Positions 55,003 through 63,928 of a DNA stretch of 64,000 bases are shown here, one piece after another. The position numbers and the translations under genes were made by a program. Location of the stretch: contig CAZNXJ010000008.1 in the NCBI GenBank assembly GCA_964577115.1, positions 62,001-126,000 on the forward strand. Reading direction: 5' to 3'. Position 1 is the stretch's first letter. The number at the start of each line of letters is the position of its first letter. The DNA is from CAZNXJ01 sp964577115 (GTDB taxonomy: Bacteria > Planctomycetota > Planctomycetia > Pirellulales > Pirellulaceae). Under the pieces are notes generated by a model. It saw only the letters and a list, made by a program, of their open reading frames with translations. It searched no databases and was not told where the DNA came from.

Positions 55003-55407
55003 TTACACGACGGCGACAGCCTCGATTTCGATGTCGAGACCTTCGACGGCCAACTCCGTGACGCCCACCGCCGTGGAAGCCGGGAAGGGCTCTGAGAAAT
55101 ACTCTTGCCGCACCTTCCGATAAGCCGGCAGGTCGCGCGCGAGGTTGCGAAAGTAGACGCGCAGCATCACGACATCGCGAAGCGAACCCCCGGCGGCTTC
55201 GAGGATGAGCCGGATTCGGTCGAACGTCTGCCGGACCTGCGTTTCCATATCGGCCGAGAGGTCCTCGGGCCCCTGTCCCGAAACGACCACGATGCGCCCG
55301 CCACTCGCGAGAATTCCAGGTGAATACCCCGGTGCCGCGGCCGGCGCCCCGCCCGGCTGGAGCGCCTGAATCTGCGGTGCTTCGCTCGAACGCTGACCGT
55401 CGCTCAT
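55003..55407 (-). CDS. RidA/YjgF-family protein lacking the conserved Arg
   Basis: A 134-residue protein of the RidA/YjgF family. Regions VVSGQGPEDLSADMETQVRQ and LRVYFRNLARDL match it, and the last strand is IEIEAVAVV. RidA enamine/imine deaminases need the Arg in PARxxV-type motifs (R105 in E. coli); here it is PASTAVGVTEL, so the Arg is replaced by Ser. This points to one of the Rid subgroups without deaminase activity. GAGGGAGG lies before the ATG. Confidence 0.85.
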   Translation of the reverse strand: MSDGQRSSEAPQIQALQPGGAPAAAPGYSPGILASGGRIVVVSGQGPEDLSADMETQVRQTFDRIRLILEAAGGSLRDVVMLRVYFRNLARDLPAYRKVRQEYFSEPFPASTAVGVTELAVEGLDIEIEAVAVV

Positions 55408-55518
55408 CGTGCCTCCCTCAGCCTTTCAGGGACGAACGCGACAGAACCGCGATTGCTCAATCCAGCCACATTCGCGTTGTTGGTCGATCCCCACCAGGAG
55501 TAAGGTGGGGCCAAGCGC

Positions 55519-55545
55519 GAGCCCCCGAGAGAATCGTGGGGGCTC
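55519..55545 (-). terminator. Hairpin downstream of tRNA
   Basis: GAGCCCCC (55519-55526) pairs perfectly with GGGGGCTC (55538-55545) across an 11-base loop, about 16 bases past the tRNA 3' end on the minus strand. There is no T-run after it on either strand, so it may stop transcription poorly or serve in 3' processing. Confidence 0.4.
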
Positions 55546-55560
55546 AAGAGAAAACAACAG

Positions 55561-55634
55561 TAGCGGAGGAGGGACTCGAACCCCCGACACGCGGATTATG
55601 ATTCCGCTGCTCTAACCAACTGAGCTACTCCGCC
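55561..55634 (-). tRNA. tRNA with CAU anticodon (probably elongator Met)
   Basis: A 74-base cloverleaf read on the minus strand: acceptor starts GGCGGAG and its partner at the 3' end is CTCCGCT (one G-U pair at position 1), D arm AGCTCAGTTGGTTAGAGC, anticodon stem GCGGA with TCCGC around the loop ATCATAA (anticodon CAT), T arm GGGGGTTCGAGTCCCTC. CCA is not encoded. The first base pair is not the C-A mismatch of bacterial initiator tRNA, so elongator Met is preferred; tRNA-Ile2 with a lysidine-modified CAU is the alternative. Confidence 0.92.
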
Positions 55635-55992
55635 GTCGCGACGCGAGGCGACGGGCCCCCGCGACAACTTGTTCAAAGTTACCAAGAAAACGCTCGTCGG
55701 CAAGACCGATTGCTGAAGGGAATTATGGATCGGATCGGAGGGGCACGGATGAAATGTCGCTGATCCGCGAGAATCCGTATTATCCGTGGATTTCCCCCCT
55801 CGCAATTGCAGTCACTTTTCCCCGAACGACAACCGAACTGCACTTTCAGGGGATCCGCTACGCTGGATGCGAGCAGGTCGCGGACGGTGTTTTAGTCCGT
55901 TGCTTAAGGCACACCATCGATAGCTTCTCGCCTTGCGCGCGCATTTCTGCGCCGGCGGCAGTCGTGTCGAGCGGCGCGACGTTCGCGCCGCG
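55635..55992. other. Intergenic stretch upstream of the tRNA
   Basis: The tRNA promoter should lie on the minus strand here; TTGCCG and TAACTT with a 16-base spacer occur in the appropriate order near 55678-55705. No gene with a ribosome binding site is seen. The right end runs into the remnant at 55993. Confidence 0.35.
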
Positions 55993-56378
55993 GGCCTGAG
56001 CTGGACGCCAACCGCTGCGGACGTGGGAGTTCATTCGCTTCAGCTGCAAGTGTCGGACGGTCGAGGCGGGACGCACATCCAGTCATGGGACCTGGCCGTT
56101 TTTACCGTGGACGAGAATCGTGTCCCTACGATCGTTTCGATTCCGCCGACGAGCGCTCTTGCGGACCAGATGTTCCGCTATGACCTTCAAGCTGTTAATC
56201 CCGATTTCGACGTGGGTGAATGGAGGTTAGACAGGGGCCCGAACGCGTGTCGATCGATCCGCTTCGAGGAACATTGCGCTGGACACCCGAACTTGAACAA
56301 CTCGGCTCGCACACGTTTGTCATTGCAGCGGTTGACCCGCATCAAGCCATCGGCCGCCAGACGTTTACCGCTGTAGGC
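55993..56378 (+). pseudogene. Remnant of a putative-Ig (He_PIG) repeat protein
   Basis: A truncated fragment of the large Ig-like/cadherin-like repeat proteins common in planctomycetes. In one frame it reads GLSWTPTAADVGVHSLQLQV, SDGRGGTHIQSWDL and NRVPTIVSIPPTSALADQMF, which are He_PIG hallmarks; it then switches frame at the GGGGCCC run (56234-56240) and continues ERVSIDPLRGTLRWTPELEQ and LGSHTFVIAAVDPHQA. There is no start codon in a good context, no full-length protein, and the 3' end overlaps the convergent barrel gene. It is either a decayed gene piece or, less likely, an intact piece with a sequencing indel. Confidence 0.8.
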
Positions 56379-57432
56379 CGACGCCGACTGCCAGGCCCAC
56401 AAATCCTAGATCACCATCCTCGCTGCTGGCGCTGCCGACTCCGCCCCACCACTGCGTCTCGAAGGCGCTACGTACGAACAGCTCGCCAAACCCCATCTCG
56501 CCCGATCGCCATTCGCCGCCGATGGACAATTCCAGGATGGGCAACACATCGTCGCGCTCACTCGTCTGCGTTGTAAATATTGGTGTGATGAGATCGAGAT
56601 CCTCACCGGCGAAGAGCCTCGAGGACGCGTCGCCTACGAGCAGGGACGCTCGGGACTGAGCGAATGCGGTCAGGCTGGACGATATGGCGCGGCGTGTCTC
56701 CAACGAGAACGTCGGACCAAAGCCTTCGTTGTCATGCGAGTAGTCGATCGCTCCGACAAGTGTTCCTGCGGCGTCGGCTAGCGCCGCCTGGTACTGCTGT
56801 TCAATGCGAGCGAAGCGCACACCCGCCCCGGCGAGCAGGTCCCAATGATAGAAGCTACCGCGCTTGGTGACCTCCACATCGATCGTAAAAACATCCAGCC
56901 CCGATACGGTAGCAAAGGTATCGGTGGGAATCGCGGAGGCGATGACGACCCCTGGGAAAAGTAGGCTATCAATGCGGCCGAACGGTGGGTGACTGATGAA
57001 GCCGAATCCGTTGGCGGGGGGCTGAACAAATTCCGCATTCGCCCGCTGGTCGAATTCCCAATAAATCGCTCGCAATCCAACACCTTGGGCGCTTTCGTAG
57101 TGTGCCCAGATGCGTGGTGTAAGCTCGAAGTCGTAATCGAATTCGGTTTCCGTGATCGCAAAGAAACTGGCGCCATCCGACTCGGCGGTCGTATAGGCCG
57201 GGTTATGTTCCCAGTGCGGCCGAGCGAACAAAAAGTCAAAACCGACACGCCATTGCGGGCCGCAGCAGCATTGGTCGAGTCCGCACGCGGGACACGCATC
57301 ACACGCCATGATGCTCGCTGTGGGCTCATGGGCCGTTTGAATAAACTCGACCAGTTCCCCGGCCCTCAGCTGGCCCGCGATCGCCGATAACGCCAGGCCG
57401 GCTGAGATTCCCAAAAAGGCAAGGCGCGTCAC
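56365..57432 (-). CDS. Exported outer membrane beta-barrel protein (Lpg1974-like)
   Basis: A 355-residue barrel-like protein: signal peptide to about residue 24 (cut after LRA), a Cys-rich plug (CDACPACGLDQCCCGPQW, about 44-61), then alternating aromatic strands (VGFDFLFARPHWEHNPAYTT, YHWDLLAGAGVRFARIEQQY, GFGPTFSLETRRAISSSLTA). It resembles the Lpg1974-type planctomycete porin-like family. The GTG at 57432 is preceded by GGGAGA. Its 3' end overlaps the putative-Ig remnant by 14 bases; two gene remnants flank it. Confidence 0.72.
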   Translation of the reverse strand: MTRLAFLGISAGLALSAIAGQLRAGELVEFIQTAHEPTASIMACDACPACGLDQCCCGPQWRVGFDFLFARPHWEHNPAYTTAESDGASFFAITETEFDYDFELTPRIWAHYESAQGVGLRAIYWEFDQRANAEFVQPPANGFGFISHPPFGRIDSLLFPGVVIASAIPTDTFATVSGLDVFTIDVEVTKRGSFYHWDLLAGAGVRFARIEQQYQAALADAAGTLVGAIDYSHDNEGFGPTFSLETRRAISSSLTAFAQSRASLLVGDASSRLFAGEDLDLITPIFTTQTSERDDVLPILELSIGGEWRSGEMGFGELFVRSAFETQWWGGVGSASSEDGDLGFVGLAVGVGLQR

Positions 57433-57575
57433 GGGACCATCTCCCTAAGATCAGCTGCTACGAAGAGCTGCCCTTGTGGAACCTTTCCACACCTCGTAGC
57501 TGGCATCCGCTTTTCTTTCATCGAGCGGTCCTACGAAATAACCGAAGAATTCCGGTCGTGCCGTTAAAGTTGAAC

Positions 57576-58154
57576 ATGTCACCTGGACCGCCAACGCAGG
57601 CACGCGCCGTGCACCCGGTTCCGGACGCTCGGCTCCCCTCGGACGATGACCCGCGAGCGCTCGATCGAATGTTTCGCATGTGCCGCATTTACGCGGACAA
57701 TTTGCCGGTCGTTCGCCAAGTCCTTGAGGAAGTTCAGCGGATCCTAAGGGAACAATTTCCCGGAATTTCTGAAGATAAGTGGCCTGCCGAAACGGCGGGT
57801 GAATCCATTCAGGGCTTGGTTCGTCACACTAATCGACGTGGCCGAGCGGCGCCGAATCGTGCAAGGCTTTGCGATCGTGTTCTTCGATCTCGACCTGCCG
57901 TTTGGTCATCTCGGCTATCTGGCCAACGCCAAAGGCATCAACGGCCGAGGTGTTCGTGCAGCGTTGTACCAGCGCGTGCACGAAGACACGGCCGGCCGCG
58001 GAGCGAACGGGCTGGTTTTCGCGAGTGCTCCGGGCACCTCGTCGGCGCGATCAACCGCTCGACACTCGTCGTCTTGGAAGGCGGCTATCGCACGCATACC
58101 TTCGCGTACGAACGCTGGATCTTTTTTCCAATGCTTTATCGACGTGATTCATAA
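57576..58154 (+). pseudogene. Remnant of a GNAT plus histone-deacetylase-type protein
   Basis: A frameshifted gene. From the ATG at 57576 it begins ALDRMFRMCRIYADNLPVVR and VQRILREQFPGISEDKW, switches frame near 57790 to NPFRAWFVTLIDV, FAIVFFDLDLPFGHLGYLAN and GRGVRAALYQRVHEDT (GNAT fold), then shifts again near 58020 and jumps to RSTLVVLEGGYRTHTFAYER, the closing lines of the HDAC/acetylpolyamine hydrolase fold, with a last shift to NAGSFFQCFIDVIH. The HDAC core (about 250 residues) is missing. So an internal deletion plus at least two small indels killed a fused acetyltransferase-deacetylase. The GNAT-HDAC assignment rests on my reading of these lines. Confidence 0.68.
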
Positions 58155-58272
58155 ACCTGGCTACATCGCCGATGACCGTAGCGCCGCCCGCTGTCCGCAC
58201 CTCGCCAGCCTGCTTGCCTCCGACTATCATCGTGCGATTCCACCATCACCGTGCGAAGGAGACTGTCGTCCG

Positions 58273-59394
58273 ATGAAGATTACCGAAGTCATTTGCCAGA
58301 TCCTGCGCATTGAGAACGTCGAAGCGAAGACCGCGAGCAGCCAGGATTCGGTGCTTGTACGCGTGCGCACCGATACGGGGCTGGAAGGCATTGGCGAGGC
58401 GGATTCGTCGCCTGAAATGGTCAAAGCGGTCATCGACGCGCCGTTCAGCCACAACATCGCGAGCGGGCTGCGGCTACTGTTGATTGGCGAGAACCCGCTC
58501 GAAACCGGGCGAATTTGGGACAAGATGTACCGCCGCACGATGTACTGCGGGCGCAGTGGAGTGACCATCACGGCGATGGCAGCCATCGACATGGCCCTGT
58601 GGGATCTCAAGGGCAAGCATTATGACGAACCCATCCACCGGCTGCTCGGCGGCAAACGTCACGATCGCATTCAGGCCTACGCCTCCATCCTGTTCGGGGC
58701 CAACGGCAAGGAAACCGCAAAGATTGCCGAACGCTGGCGCGAGGCAGGCTACCGCGCGGTCAAGTTCGGCTGGGAACCGATGGGGCAGAGCGAAGCACTG
58801 GATCGGGAATTGGTGGCCGGAGCACGGAAGGGGCTTGGCGACGACGGTACGCTGCTGATTGACGCGGGCTGCGTCTGGGACAGCCGGACGGCTCTCCAGC
58901 GAGCTCACGCGTTTGCCGAACAACGCATCGGATGGCTGGAGGAACCGCTATCCCCGGATGACTACGAAGGCTATCGCTGGCTGCGCGACCGGAGCCCCGT
59001 ACCGATCGCGGCCGGCGAAGAAGAGTGCGGGCGCCAGGCCTTTCGACCACTGATCGACGGTCGCTGCCTGGATGTTTATCAGATCGATTTATCGCGCAAT
59101 GGATTCACCGAAGCGCATTACCTGCGACAGCGAGTCGAGGAGATTGGCGCGCGGCTGTGCAATCATTGCTACACCAGCCCCGTGACCGTGGCCGCCAGCC
59201 TGCATTGGCTGTGTACTTGCCGCGATGCCTTCCTGTTCGAGGACTGCGTCGAGGACTCGCCATTGCGTCACGAACTGACACAAGAGAAAGTGCAGGCCGT
59301 CGACGGCTGGATTTCGCCGCCCGACGGGCCTGGGTTGGGCGTCACACTGAACGAGGATTTCGTCAAGCGGCACCTGATCAGCGAATCGCGCTAG
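58273..59394 (+). CDS. Enolase-superfamily dehydratase/racemase (mandelate racemase group)
   Basis: A 373-residue enzyme with the capping domain (1-115) and TIM barrel. Metal ligands follow the order DAGCVWD, LEEPL and AGEEECG; the base lysine is in AVKFGW, so KxG replaces the usual KxK at the first position, and a His in LCNHCYTSP is the second catalytic group. This pattern suits an acid-sugar dehydratase more than a racemase. The ATG at 58273 follows GAAGGAG; the longer frame upstream belongs to the neighbouring remnant. Substrate is not predictable. Confidence 0.88.
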   Translation: MKITEVICQILRIENVEAKTASSQDSVLVRVRTDTGLEGIGEADSSPEMVKAVIDAPFSHNIASGLRLLLIGENPLETGRIWDKMYRRTMYCGRSGVTITAMAAIDMALWDLKGKHYDEPIHRLLGGKRHDRIQAYASILFGANGKETAKIAERWREAGYRAVKFGWEPMGQSEALDRELVAGARKGLGDDGTLLIDAGCVWDSRTALQRAHAFAEQRIGWLEEPLSPDDYEGYRWLRDRSPVPIAAGEEECGRQAFRPLIDGRCLDVYQIDLSRNGFTEAHYLRQRVEEIGARLCNHCYTSPVTVAASLHWLCTCRDAFLFEDCVEDSPLRHELTQEKVQAVDGWISPPDGPGLGVTLNEDFVKRHLISESR

Positions 59395-59452
59395 CACACG
59401 CGTTTCTCGAACGCACGCGGATTGAAGGACGCCAGGGCGGTCGCGACAACGG

Positions 59453-60949
59453 CTACTCCGCGACGGTCGCCCCCTGCGCTCCGGCGCTAAGATCGTCGCT
59501 CAGGACCTCTTCGGGACGCACCCCGAAGCGGCTAGCATCGATCGACGCGTGCAGCACTTTGAGCTGTATATTTACCTTCAGGCTGCTGCTGCGTTCGTGA
59601 ATCGTCTGGATCAGGTTGTTGTAGAGCAGCGATGAGTTTTCCTGCGTGTAGTAGCCGGTGATCACGCCGATCAGTCCGAGCAGGTCGCTGCATTTGCGCA
59701 GGTAGAGCAGGTTGTCGCGTAGCACTTCCGGGTCGCGGACGCCGAGCACGTCGCGAGCGCTTTGATGGATGCTGATCAAGCTAACCAGCGTATTCAATTC
59801 ATCAAAGCGGCGGCGGTACAGGAGAGTTTCCAGTCCGAGAAGCGCGAGGAACGCGAGGCTGATATAGATGAGGATGCTGAGGAACGAATCGAGCCCCTGA
59901 AGCATCTCGCTCGCATCGCTGAAATTTGGTTCGAAGCCGCGTTCCGCAAAGACGTTCCGCTGCTCGAGCAGATCGCTGGCTGCCGCCATCAGCCGGGGCG
60001 TCAGGTCGGCGCGAGCGACCACATACGTGGCGACTGTATATGTCGGCAGCGGCTCCTCGGGTACTCGCGGTGACGGCAGCCTAAAAAACCCTGGTGGAAT
60101 TTCCGCGGGCCGGAGATAGCGAAGGGCGTGTCCGCGCGCGCCAATGTCCGGCGAAGCGAAACGGAAGCCAGCGTCGACCAGCCGTTCGACGCCCCGCCAG
60201 GTCTTCTCGTCGGCCGGGTCCTTGATCACGAGCACGGCATCGACGGCCGCGGGAACCTCGTACGTTTCCTCTTCGGAAAGCTGCGTCCATTCGTGGACAT
60301 ATTTTACTTCCGAGTCGATGCGCCAGATGCGCGCAAACTGCTGCGCGATCGTATGACTTCCCTGCTCCCGGTCGCTGGTGAGCAGTGTGCGAATCGAGTT
60401 CGGCGATTCGATTCCCGGCCGTAGCAGTAGGAGAACCATCTCGCGCGAAGGCGCTTCGCGCCGCGGAAGCTCGGGCGGGATCTCGACGCCGCCCTGTACA
60501 AACGCAAGATCCAGCTCGCCGTTTTCCAGCCGCTGAATGCCGTCTTTTGAACCCTTCGTCAGCACCTCGACGAATTCAAGCCGCAACTGTGACGACGCGA
60601 GCGATTCGTGCAACGATGTCGCGTCGCGGTCAGGAACTCCGATCTTGAGCCGCGCGACCCGAATGAAATTCCAGTAAATCCAGAAGCCGAACAGAATGAG
60701 CGAAACGGCGAGAAACAGTGCCGGCAACCGGTGCAGGCTCCACATCCGTTTTTGCCAGAGAGAAAGATTACGCGCTTCACGCGCCGATTGGGCGACAGCG
60801 CGCGCAACACGGGCCAGCCCCGGATGCGTTGGCAGTTCGTTCTCGATCTGCGCGACGAGCACCTCCGTGCGCGCGATCACGGGCTCGATCTCGAGCCGTA
60901 CGAGTCGAGATGAACCAAGCGCGTCGTTGGACTTTCGTCGCCAGCGCAT
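59453..60949 (-). CDS. Membrane-tethered TAXI-like substrate-binding protein
   Basis: A 498-residue membrane protein with a TAXI-type (TRAP-associated) periplasmic binding domain. The N-terminal cytoplasmic part (1-70) is followed by a membrane span near 73-95 (PALFLAVSLILFGFWIYWNF), a binding domain of about 100-350 (LKIGVPDRDATSLHE, LDLAFVQGGVEIP), a second span near 360-380 (ILIYISLAFLALLGLETLLY), and a C-terminal cytoplasmic domain. No TRAP permease DctQ/DctM genes are adjacent, so a sensor or scaffold role is as likely as transport. The ATG at 60949 is used; the longer open frame starts at a TTG. Confidence 0.68.
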   Translation of the reverse strand: MRWRRKSNDALGSSRLVRLEIEPVIARTEVLVAQIENELPTHPGLARVARAVAQSAREARNLSLWQKRMWSLHRLPALFLAVSLILFGFWIYWNFIRVARLKIGVPDRDATSLHESLASSQLRLEFVEVLTKGSKDGIQRLENGELDLAFVQGGVEIPPELPRREAPSREMVLLLLRPGIESPNSIRTLLTSDREQGSHTIAQQFARIWRIDSEVKYVHEWTQLSEEETYEVPAAVDAVLVIKDPADEKTWRGVERLVDAGFRFASPDIGARGHALRYLRPAEIPPGFFRLPSPRVPEEPLPTYTVATYVVARADLTPRLMAAASDLLEQRNVFAERGFEPNFSDASEMLQGLDSFLSILIYISLAFLALLGLETLLYRRRFDELNTLVSLISIHQSARDVLGVRDPEVLRDNLLYLRKCSDLLGLIGVITGYYTQENSSLLYNNLIQTIHERSSSLKVNIQLKVLHASIDASRFGVRPEEVLSDDLSAGAQGATVAE

Positions 60950-61265
60950 CAAGCAGGCTACTCCCTGTGCGGAACGATGGGCAAGGACCTCTTTGTCGCG
61001 GCTTTGTTGATTGTGCCGCTCAGCGGATCAGGCGTCCACAAGTTTCCACGGAATGGCTGCCGTTTGTGTCGCCTGCTCCCGAGGCAGTATAGAACAGCGC
61101 AGCCCTTCGCCGAGCTCCGTTATCGCAGGGGCTACAGGAGTTACTCCGCGACCGGTTAATTCGCGCGTGAGGCATTGGGTAGCCGATTGCCGGGCCGACT
61201 AGTATCTTGGAGGCTCCTCGCGTGCCCGGATATTTCCGCGTCTCGTATGACGAAAGAGTAGCATC
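60950..61265. other. Divergent intergenic region
   Basis: Promoter space between the TAXI-like gene (minus) and the ceramidase-like gene (plus). I see no gene, repeat or terminator that I can support; GC-rich open frames here are short. No regulatory motif is clear. Confidence 0.4.
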
Positions 61266-62648
61266 ATGATCCTTCGCACAACAACGTTCCTGCTCGGGCT
61301 AGTCGCGGCCATGTGCATCGCCACGCCGAGCCGCGCTGATTGGAAGGTCGGCACGGCTCGGGTCGACATTACGCCCGCCGAGAACATGTGGATGGCAGGA
61401 TACGCGGCCCGCAAGACGCCCTCCGAAGGCACCGTCCAGAATCTTTACGCGAAGGCGCTGGCGCTGGAGGACGAACAGGGCCAGCGTCTGGTGATCGTGA
61501 CGCTCGACTTGATTGGCGTCCCGCGCGAGCTGCGCGAGTGGCTCGAGCAGCAGGCGCAGGAGGCGTATCAGCTTCCTCCCGCGAGCCTGCTTTTGAACGC
61601 GTCGCACACTCACTGCGGTCCCGAGCTGCGGCGCAATCGGGTGCCCGAAGCCGATTCGGAGGAACAATCCGCCGAGCGCATCCGCAAGGCGGATGAATAC
61701 ATGCAGCAGCTCGAGTCCAAGCTGCTGGCGCTGGTCGGCGAAGCGCTGGAAGCACGCGCGCCCGCGAAGCTCGATTACCTGTTCGCTCGCTGCGGTGTCG
61801 CCATGAACCGCCGGCGGCCGACGGAGCGCGGCTATATCAACGCTCCCTATTCGGAAGGCCCGGTCGACCACCGCGTACCCGTGCTGCGAGTAACCGCCGC
61901 GGACGGCACGCTGCGCGCACTGTTGTTTGGCTATGCGTGCCACAACACGACCATGGGTTTCAACTTCTTCTGCGGCGATTACGCGGGCTATGCGCAGGAA
62001 TATCTGGAAGCGGCGCATCCGGGTACGACCGCGCTGTTCATGATGGGCTGTGGCGGCGATCAGAATCCCTATCCGCGGCGCAATCTCGACCACTGCAAGA
62101 ACCACGGCCGAGCCCTGGCGAATGCCGTCGAAGCCGCGCTGGAAACAGTTCCGCGACCGGTTGAAGGTCCGCTGAAGCTGGCCTACGACCAAGTAACACT
62201 GAAGTTTGCTCCGCCTCCCACCCGTGACGAACTACTGGCGGCAGCGGCCGGTGACAGCGAGCCGAACCGTAGTCACGCGCGGCGGCTTCTTAAGCAGCTC
62301 GAGGAAAACGGCGAAATTCGCGACACCTATTCCTACCCCGTCCAGCTCGTCGGCTTCGGTGACGATCTGCTGATGGTCGCGCTGGCCGGCGAAACGGTCG
62401 TCGATTACTCGCTGCGTCTTCAAAAAGAGCTCAAGGCACCCGTGGTTTGGGTTGCCGGCTACTCGAACGACGTCTTTGGCTATGTTCCGAGCTTGCGTGT
62501 CCTTCAGGAAGGCGGCTATGAAGCCGGCGGTGCAATGCTCTGGGGGCCGCTGCCCGGACCATTCGCTGAAGACGTTGAACAACGCATCATCGATAAAGTC
62601 CACGCACTTGCGAAAACTCTCACGGAAACCAATCCGACCACACCATGA
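61266..62648 (+). CDS. Exported neutral/alkaline ceramidase-like protein
   Basis: A 460-residue exported hydrolase of the neutral ceramidase N-terminal family. Signal MILRTTTFLLGLVAAM (cut near SRA), then VGTARVDITPAENMWMAGYA, the zinc motif LLLNASHTHCGPEL (HxH), and MMGCGGDQNPYPR with CHNTTMG carrying the remaining ligands. The C-terminal immunoglobulin-like domain of full ceramidases is absent. A ceramide substrate is not assured in planctomycetes, so read this as a zinc amidase of that fold. Its stop overlaps the next gene start (ATGA), so the M20 peptidase is coupled to it. Confidence 0.84.
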   Translation: MILRTTTFLLGLVAAMCIATPSRADWKVGTARVDITPAENMWMAGYAARKTPSEGTVQNLYAKALALEDEQGQRLVIVTLDLIGVPRELREWLEQQAQEAYQLPPASLLLNASHTHCGPELRRNRVPEADSEEQSAERIRKADEYMQQLESKLLALVGEALEARAPAKLDYLFARCGVAMNRRRPTERGYINAPYSEGPVDHRVPVLRVTAADGTLRALLFGYACHNTTMGFNFFCGDYAGYAQEYLEAAHPGTTALFMMGCGGDQNPYPRRNLDHCKNHGRALANAVEAALETVPRPVEGPLKLAYDQVTLKFAPPPTRDELLAAAAGDSEPNRSHARRLLKQLEENGEIRDTYSYPVQLVGFGDDLLMVALAGETVVDYSLRLQKELKAPVVWVAGYSNDVFGYVPSLRVLQEGGYEAGGAMLWGPLPGPFAEDVEQRIIDKVHALAKTLTETNPTTP

Positions 62649-63823
62649 CGAACGCCACACCGCGCGAATTGCTGAAACAGTTAATTGCCCTACCTAGCGT
62701 CAACCCGATGGGGCGCGATCTGACAGGGCCCGAGTACCTGGAGGGACGCGTCAGCGATTGGCTTGAGAACTTTTTCAAGCAGCTCGGCGTTCCCTACGAA
62801 CGCATCGAGGTCACTGAGGGCCGGGCCAACCTCATCGCCCTTTGTGACGCGCCACAGGCCCGCCGGACCGTGCTGCTCGATGCCCACCAGGATACGGTTC
62901 CCGTCGACGGCATGACGATCGAGCCGTTCGAACCAGTCGAACGAGAAGGCCGCATTTACGGGCGCGGCGCGTGCGACGTGAAGGGCGGGATGGCCGCCAT
63001 GCTGGCCGCCTTCGTGCGGCTGGTACGCGAGCAACCTGCGTCGCGGTCGCGCGTCATCCTGACTTGCACGTGCGACGAAGAAGCCACATCGCTGGGCATC
63101 AACGACCTCGTTCGTCTCTGGAACGGATCGGATCGTCGCAGCAAGCTGCTGGCTCAGCCGCCGGACGTGGCGATCGTGGCCGAGCCGACAGAACTCGACA
63201 TCGTGCTTGCGCATCGCGGCGCGACGCGTTGGAAAATTGTGACGAGCGGCCGGGCGTGTCATAGCTCGGAACCGCAAAACGGCATCAATGCCATCTACCG
63301 TATGGCTCCGATTGTCTCGGCCCTCGAGCAGTACGCAGCTCGGCTGCCCAACGAACGTCCCCCTCATCCCCTATGTGGACCTGCCACTCTGAGCGTCGGT
63401 CGGATCGAAGGCGGCATTAGTGTGAACACCGTCCCCGACACGTGCTCGATCGAAATCGATCGCCGCGTGATTCCAGGCGAAGACAGCGAACACGTGATCG
63501 AGCAAGTCCGGCAGTACCTGAACGGGCTCGGCCTGGAATGCGAATTCCTGCCCCCCTGGATCCTCTCGCCGCCACTTCCGGACGACAATAACCACGAACT
63601 GGGTGACGAACTGATGCGGCACGTAACCGACGTGGTCGGCCCGCGCAAATTGATCGGCGTTCCCTATGGAACCCACGCCTCGCGTATTGCGGCCAACGGC
63701 GTACCCGCCGTTGTGTTCGGCCCCGGTTCGATTCTCCAGGCCCACACGAAAAACGAGTGGATCGAAGTCGATCAGCTCGATGCGGCCAGCGAGATCTACT
63801 ATCGCTACTGCGCGGGAGCCTAA
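62645..63823 (+). CDS. M20-family metallopeptidase/deacylase
   Basis: A 392-residue member of the ArgE/DapE/ACY1 group. Metal ligands are H80 in LLDAHQDTVP, D in YGRGACDVKGGM, E in TCDEEATSLG and E in AEPTELD; the last His is in QAHTKNEW. A dimerisation lid domain (about 190-300) is inserted. It would hydrolyse N-acyl amino acids or small peptides in the cytoplasm. It overlaps the ceramidase-like gene by four bases, which suggests both act on the same amide-containing substrate. The hairpin CGCGGGAG/CTCCCGCG spans its stop codon (63811-63831). Confidence 0.88.
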   Translation: MTNATPRELLKQLIALPSVNPMGRDLTGPEYLEGRVSDWLENFFKQLGVPYERIEVTEGRANLIALCDAPQARRTVLLDAHQDTVPVDGMTIEPFEPVEREGRIYGRGACDVKGGMAAMLAAFVRLVREQPASRSRVILTCTCDEEATSLGINDLVRLWNGSDRRSKLLAQPPDVAIVAEPTELDIVLAHRGATRWKIVTSGRACHSSEPQNGINAIYRMAPIVSALEQYAARLPNERPPHPLCGPATLSVGRIEGGISVNTVPDTCSIEIDRRVIPGEDSEHVIEQVRQYLNGLGLECEFLPPWILSPPLPDDNNHELGDELMRHVTDVVGPRKLIGVPYGTHASRIAANGVPAVVFGPGSILQAHTKNEWIEVDQLDAASEIYYRYCAGA

Positions 63824-63928
63824 CTCCCGCGTGCCACCGACCGCCCGCCGCCGATCGGGCACGAGCATCGTGCTCACGGCGCGAGCGGCCGAGGTGCGAA
63901 CCTGCGAGGTGCTCGGCACCGCGTGACT

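Noticed and set aside
55561..55634. Attachment site of an integrated element at the tRNA 3' end
   Set aside because: No integrase gene and no second copy of the tRNA 3' end in the window; the gene remnants lie on the other side.
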